Made by a program: the position numbers and the translations under genes. Shown piece after piece: positions 60,357-64,000 of a stretch of 64,000 nucleotides of DNA (position 1 is the stretch's first letter; each line of letters begins with the position of its first letter). The DNA comes from Enterococcus innesii (GTDB taxonomy: Bacteria; Bacillota; Bacilli; Lactobacillales; Enterococcaceae). Under the pieces are notes generated by a model that ran no database searches, was not told the DNA's origin, and worked only from the letters and a program-made list of their open reading frames with translations. The stretch lies in the NCBI GenBank assembly GCA_018982785.1, contig JAHHEN010000003.1, positions 434,001 to 498,000 of the forward strand, given 5' to 3'.

Positions 60357-60384
60357 GAGAACACCCCTTACATGACTGCTGTTT
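60337..60384. terminator. Bidirectional terminator inside the GNAT gene end
   Basis: AAAACAGCAGTCA / TGACTGCTGTTTT (13 bp) plus an inner GTAAG/CTTAC pair. The 5' arm encodes the last residues of the acetyltransferase and the 3' arm lies just before the helicase stop. It serves both convergent genes. Confidence 0.8.
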
Positions 60385-60393
60385 TGGTAAGCA

Positions 60394-61739
60394 TTAGCTA
60401 TTCGAATTTTTCTTGTTTTTGCGGGCAGTTCGAGTCGTTTGACGGCGTTCGATCTTCCGTTTTTCTTTGTTCTTCTTATCAACAGCCCATTGAATTTTTT
60501 TCTTGTAGCCAGGCTTGATTTTTTCTTCTTCTTCTTGACTAAGCCAATCAAAGTTGGGTCTAATTCGTCACGAGATTTTTCCCGTTTTTGCCGACGATTC
60601 CGATCGTAAGTCGCAACGATCTCGCCATTTTTGATTTCCTTCGGTTGGAAAACAACCCCTAGATCTTCGATGGCTTGGATTGCCCCTTCATCGCTTGGAT
60701 CATATAACGTAATCGCGGTCCCATCCATTTGGTTTCGACCGGTCCGACCAACACGGTGGATAAAGAAATCCAAATCAGCTGGAATCTCAGCATTGATGAC
60801 ATGAGAAACCCCTTCAATATCAATTCCTCGCGCAGCTAAATCTGTTGCGACAACATATTGGTAGTCCAAATTTTGCACTTGGCGCATGATCCGTTTTCTT
60901 TCACGAGGACTGATGTCCCCGTGGATCTTCGCTACTTTTAAGCCTTGTTCCTTTAAGTAATCCGTAATTTCATCCACACGGCTCTTCGTGTTGGCAAAAA
61001 CGATGGCAAGATAGGGATGTCCTGTAGTCAATAATTGGTAGATCAATTTATTGGTATTTTTCCCTTTGGTAGAAATCAACCAATTCTCGATCGTATCAGA
61101 GATGACTGCTTTCGATTTGATTTCTTCGATCAATGGATTGGCCATGTATTTTTTCAAGAATGGGCGCAATTTCTCTGGAATCGTTGCGGAGAAAACCAGC
61201 ATTTGCAGTTTCTCAGGCAAACGCCCCGCAATTTGATCGACTTCTTCTAAAAAGCCCATATCCAAGGTCATGTCTGCTTCATCCACGACAAATACATTGG
61301 CAGTGTGAACCCCTAACGCTTGTTCGTTGATCATATCCAAGATACGACCAGGTGTCCCAATCACGACATGGGGCTGTTGGTTTTGCAGACGGCTCAATTG
61401 ACGTTGCTTATCCGTTCCTCCGACGAAATTTGACACTCGAATTTCAGGATCATGAAATCCGCCGATTTGTTTTGCGGCGTGATAGATTTGCGTGGCTAAT
61501 TCACGACTCGGTGCAGTGATCACTACTTGCACTTCATCTTTTGCGGCATCGATTTTATCCATCAACGGCAGTAAAAATGTATGGGTCTTACCACTTCCGG
61601 TCTGTGATTGCCCTACAACACTGCGTCCTTTTTGGATAACAGGTATCAGTTTTTCTTGCACTTCTGTTGGTTTAGAGAACTTTTTATCAGCAAGTGCTTC
61701 ATAAATAAATGGTTGAAATTTAAATGACTCAAAAGACAT
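60394..61739 (-). CDS. cshB: DEAD-box RNA helicase (CshB-like), one apparent frameshift
   Basis: About 448 residues. Motifs GQSQTGSGKTHTFLLPLMDK, TPGRILDMI, FVVDEADMTLDMGFLEEVDQ, VFSATIPEK, ATDLAARGIDIEGVSHVINA and HRVGRTGRNQMDG. Near the C-terminus the frame shifts at a short run near 60553. The natural end is NFDWLSQEEEEKIKPGYKKK, then ERRQTTRTARKNKKNSNS, ending at 60394. Remodels RNA, probably in cold or ribosome assembly. Confidence 0.9.
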
Positions 61740-61797
61740 TCAAACACCTTCTTTCTTTTAGCATCCTTTGGATTATAGCATATGTTGCCTTGTTTTC

Positions 61798-62961
61798 CTA
61801 ACTTTCTTTTGCAATCGATTGAGGATCGATCGTACTGATGGTATACGTTGCACTGCGGCGTTCATAGAAAAAGCGGCTTTCTTTTTTTATTGCTGCCCAC
61901 AAGAGATTCAAGTAAAAGCCAAACTGGATCAACCCAAAAATAACCACCATCAACAAACTAACGACTAAAAGCAGCATATTATCCGACTCAAGAAACGGTG
62001 CGAAAAAGATATTGACCCGACTGATGCTGGCATAAATCAGATAAAACAAGCCATAGCGTTTCAATAAAGCCCCCAAGCTAACACGCTCACGACCTTCTTG
62101 CATGATTTTGATCCGTACGAGTTTTTTTCCAATCGTTTGTCCTTTAGCAAGATAAGCCAACAACACAAAGTACAGCAACACTTCAAGAGCAAAGTACCAA
62201 TAGTCCCCACTAAAGTCTCGTACCGTCTGTTGAGTGAGCAAACGAACAGCGATCACCACAAGGAAACTGATCACATTCAGTATTCCCCAGTCGATCAACC
62301 AAGCAACCACCCTTCGTGTCACGGTTACCCGAGTACCCTTGGCGTAAGAGTCGGCGTCCATTTCTTCTCTTGATGGCAATAAGAACGTAAAAAGTGGGGC
62401 GATCGTCCAGCCCACAAGCCCTCCGACTGTATTGACAAAGAGATCATTGACATCGAATAAACGATACGGACGAGGATAGATAAAATACAGTCCCGTCAAC
62501 TGCGTTAATTCAAAAAACAACGTCAGACAAAAGGTCATCGCCAGTGTTTTAAAAAAAGAACACTTGAAGTAATAACGTAAGTAAACCCCGAATGGCAAGG
62601 TCAACAATAAATTAAAGAGAGGTTCTAAAAAGACCCCTTGTTTCATAGCGGGAAGATAGGTTTGTGGATCGTGAATGTTTAAGACGGTCTGTTGGACAAA
62701 ATGTTGCCACGATGCCCCTAACTGCAATTCCATCTTAGGGCCAGTCATCTGCGCTACCTCTTCGATCGAGGGCAATGGCAGGATAACTAAGAAATAGGCG
62801 CACAATAAATAGAAGACAAACGAATACAGAACCAGTGCGCGTGACAAGATAAAACGACCGTATTTTCGGTATTGGATAACAAAAAAAATCATTGATATCG
62901 CCAATGCTAGGAAAGGAAAAACCAGCAGGGCAACTTTTATTGGGGTAATATAAGCGGACAT
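61798..62961 (-). CDS. VanZ-RDD fusion membrane protein
   Basis: A 387-residue membrane protein. The N-terminal VanZ-like domain (about residues 1-195) has GVYLRYYFKCSFFKTLAMTF, FCLTLFFELTQLTGLYFIYP and YPRPYRLFDVNDLFVNTVGG. The C-terminal RDD domain (about 215-385) starts RRVVAWLIDWGILNVISFLV and includes KGQTIGKKLVRIKIMQEGRE. The start at 62961 (MSAYITPIKVALLVF) has GAAGGAG upstream. VanZ proteins can affect glycopeptide susceptibility. The role here is unproven. Confidence 0.85.
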   Translation of the reverse strand: MSAYITPIKVALLVFPFLALAISMIFFVIQYRKYGRFILSRALVLYSFVFYLLCAYFLVILPLPSIEEVAQMTGPKMELQLGASWQHFVQQTVLNIHDPQTYLPAMKQGVFLEPLFNLLLTLPFGVYLRYYFKCSFFKTLAMTFCLTLFFELTQLTGLYFIYPRPYRLFDVNDLFVNTVGGLVGWTIAPLFTFLLPSREEMDADSYAKGTRVTVTRRVVAWLIDWGILNVISFLVVIAVRLLTQQTVRDFSGDYWYFALEVLLYFVLLAYLAKGQTIGKKLVRIKIMQEGRERVSLGALLKRYGLFYLIYASISRVNIFFAPFLESDNMLLLVVSLLMVVIFGLIQFGFYLNLLWAAIKKESRFFYERRSATYTISTIDPQSIAKES

Positions 62962-63054
62962 AAAGAACTCCTTCACGTTTTCTTTTTATCTTACACGCTA
63001 TTTCCCAAAACGTAAATTTTGGAGTATCATAAAAGAAAAGGAGGTTAAAAAACC

Positions 63055-63381
63055 ATGTTAAATCCCTATTTTGCCTTTGGCGTACCGGCATTCCTTTTGG
63101 TTTTATATGTAGCTTTTGCTCTTTTTCGCCGGTCTTCCGATATACCCTACTTAGGATTTGTTCTATTCATCATTGCTGGTTTTCTGACTGGATTTAGTTT
63201 ACAAGTCATTCAACAAGCCATCAATGAAGTGGCTAAAACATCTTTTCAGCACGTACAAGATACCCATCTTTACTCACCTTACTTATTAGCGATTCCATTG
63301 ATTGTGGGGATTCTTTTACTTATAGTTAACTTGGTTCGCGGCTATCTAAAAGTCAAAAAAGTGCGCCTGCAGTCAAAATAA
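63055..63381 (+). CDS. Small membrane protein (three helices, unknown)
   Basis: A 108-residue protein: NPYFAFGVPAFLLVLYVAFA, DIPYLGFVLFIIAGFLTGFS and SPYLLAIPLIVGILLLIVNL as helices, with a basic tail (GYLKVKKVRLQSK). AAAGGAGG lies upstream of the ATG. No family recognised. Divergent from the VanZ-RDD gene. Confidence 0.65.
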   Translation: MLNPYFAFGVPAFLLVLYVAFALFRRSSDIPYLGFVLFIIAGFLTGFSLQVIQQAINEVAKTSFQHVQDTHLYSPYLLAIPLIVGILLLIVNLVRGYLKVKKVRLQSK

Positions 63382-63398
63382 AAGCAGCCTACCTTGTG

Positions 63399-63452
63399 AT
63401 ACGAAGCAATCTGCTCCCCTTGCTTGAGGAATGAAATTGCTTCGTATTTTTT
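63399..63452. terminator. Terminator after the small membrane gene
   Basis: ATACGAAGCAAT (63399-63410) pairs perfectly over 12 bp with ATTGCTTCGTAT (63436-63447), followed by T. Outer AAGCAGC/GCTGCTT arms extend it. Confidence 0.85.
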
Positions 63453-63539
63453 GGTTAGCTGCTTAGTTAGAGAAGATTCTTTGAAATAACTTCAAGATGT
63501 AGAAAGGGTAAAACAGTTTATCAATCCTTCAATGCCTTG

Positions 63540-63773
63540 TTATTCATTGGTTAAATCTCCAGTAACGTCCGTATCTGAACGATCGGCGAAAGCTTCTTTT
63601 ACATCATCATCGACTTGTTCCAACAAATACTGCCAGTCACTAATTGATACAACCACAACATCGATATTTTTTTCTTCATCGATCAGCTCCAGATTCGAAA
63701 CATCCTCTCCTAACTGCTGGAATAGGTCAATCAATGTTTGGTCTTGTAGCGTTACGTATTCAGTCCGTTTCAT
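63540..63773 (-). CDS. Small acidic protein (unknown)
   Basis: A 77-residue soluble protein starting MKRTEYVTLQDQTLIDLFQQ at 63773 (GGGGGAAGAAG site upstream; the ATG ten codons earlier lies inside the preceding gene). Acidic, with an alpha/beta pattern (NIDVVVVSISDWQYLLEQVD). It overlaps the stop of the upstream gene by 14 bp, so it is co-translated with it. No family recognised. Confidence 0.55.
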   Translation of the reverse strand: MKRTEYVTLQDQTLIDLFQQLGEDVSNLELIDEEKNIDVVVVSISDWQYLLEQVDDDVKEAFADRSDTDVTGDLTNE

Positions 63774-64000
63774 TCTTCTTCCCCCATGAATCAAAAAATT
63801 CATAAAACAAGATATCGAAACTAGTAAGATCGGTCATCTTTTGCAAAGTAGATAAATCTAAACGAATAAACGCTTTTTCCACTAATAAATAATGGTTTTC
63901 TTCCAACGCTTCTTCGATAAATGGTAAAATCTCTTCCTCGTCCCCTAATGTCTCACTAGAGATTTGGTCGATTTGATCAAATAAGCGATCATCTTGTAAC
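63760..64000 (-). CDS. C-terminal part of an acidic protein gene (runs off the window)
   Basis: The frame is open from the window end to TGA at 63762-63760 (about 79 codons). It includes DQIDQISSETLGDEEEILPF, IEEALEENHYLLVEKAFIRL and a C-terminus TSFDILFYEFFDSWGKKNET. Helical and acidic. The 5' end is outside the window, so I cannot assign a function. Overlaps the start of the next gene. Confidence 0.6.
   Translation of the reverse strand, partial: LQDDRLFDQIDQISSETLGDEEEILPFIEEALEENHYLLVEKAFIRLDLSTLQKMTDLTSFDILFYEFFDSWGKKNETD

Overview
The window looks like an Enterococcus chromosome (low-GC Firmicute). Evidence is the aroE-aroF-aroB-aroC-tyrA-aroA-aroK-pheA-LCP(psr-like) block, a pyrR-led pyrimidine operon, an EbsA-like protein next to an RNase H, an alaS T-box, and a 28-bp site at 8435-8462 that nearly matches the Bacillus-type dif site. 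That site places the left end in the replication terminus. The species cannot be fixed from this window.

Region 1 (1-1382) is decayed host or accessory DNA: a membrane-protein gene split by an in-frame stop, a possible small gene remnant, and a terminator next to a 22-bp repeat that recurs at the end of the phage. Region 2 (1383-8462) is an inovirus-like (filamentous phage) prophage of about 7.05 kb, apparently integrated at dif by the host XerC/XerD recombinases, with no integrase of its own. Its order follows the Ff phages: repressor (reverse strand), ssDNA-binding protein, coiled-coil membrane protein, major coat, terminator, pIII-like adsorption protein with 25-residue repeats, pVI-like membrane protein, pI/Zot ATPase, hairpin-rich intergenic region, small basic protein, Rep, small membrane protein. 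No secretin is seen, as expected for a host with no outer membrane. A GC-rich hairpin inside the start of rep resembles the nick site of NicK-type relaxases.

Region 3 (8463-14441) holds a 50-residue membrane protein and a reverse-strand cluster: DUF6530-like protein, MoxR-type AAA+/VWA protein, membrane protein, PD-(D/E)XK-like nuclease and sce7725-family protein. Region 4 (14532-26730) holds TfoX_C, acetyltransferase, DegV and LCP genes, and the shikimate/Phe/Tyr operon. Region 5 (26797-29911) is an ABC transporter of the TrpXYZ type. The aro operon and this transporter each start with a short leader peptide followed by mutually exclusive hairpins ending in an intrinsic terminator. The aro peptide ends in Tyr-Tyr-Phe-Ser-Tyr-Phe-Arg and the transporter peptide carries Trp-Gln-Asn-Trp. 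This is ribosome-mediated attenuation, unusual in Firmicutes, where T-boxes normally do this job.

Region 6 (29943-35582) has a thioredoxin-like protein, a DUF1622 protein, RqcH, a PPOX protein, an AraC-GyrI regulator and an alpha carbonic anhydrase. Region 7 (35727-47400) is the pyr operon with a PyrR-controlled leader. Region 8 (47434-64000) holds rluD-lspA-CBS, fhs, ebsA-like, RNase H, cls, a cation efflux gene, alaS with a T-box, a SUMF1-like protein, a GNAT, a DEAD-box helicase, a VanZ-RDD fusion and small genes.

Caution: at least a dozen otherwise normal genes (carB, lspA, trpY, the LCP gene, the helicase and others) carry single-base shortenings of short homopolymer runs. This pattern points to sequencing or assembly error rather than true pseudogenes, and it also affects two phage genes. 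Frameshifted genes are therefore annotated at their full apparent extent.
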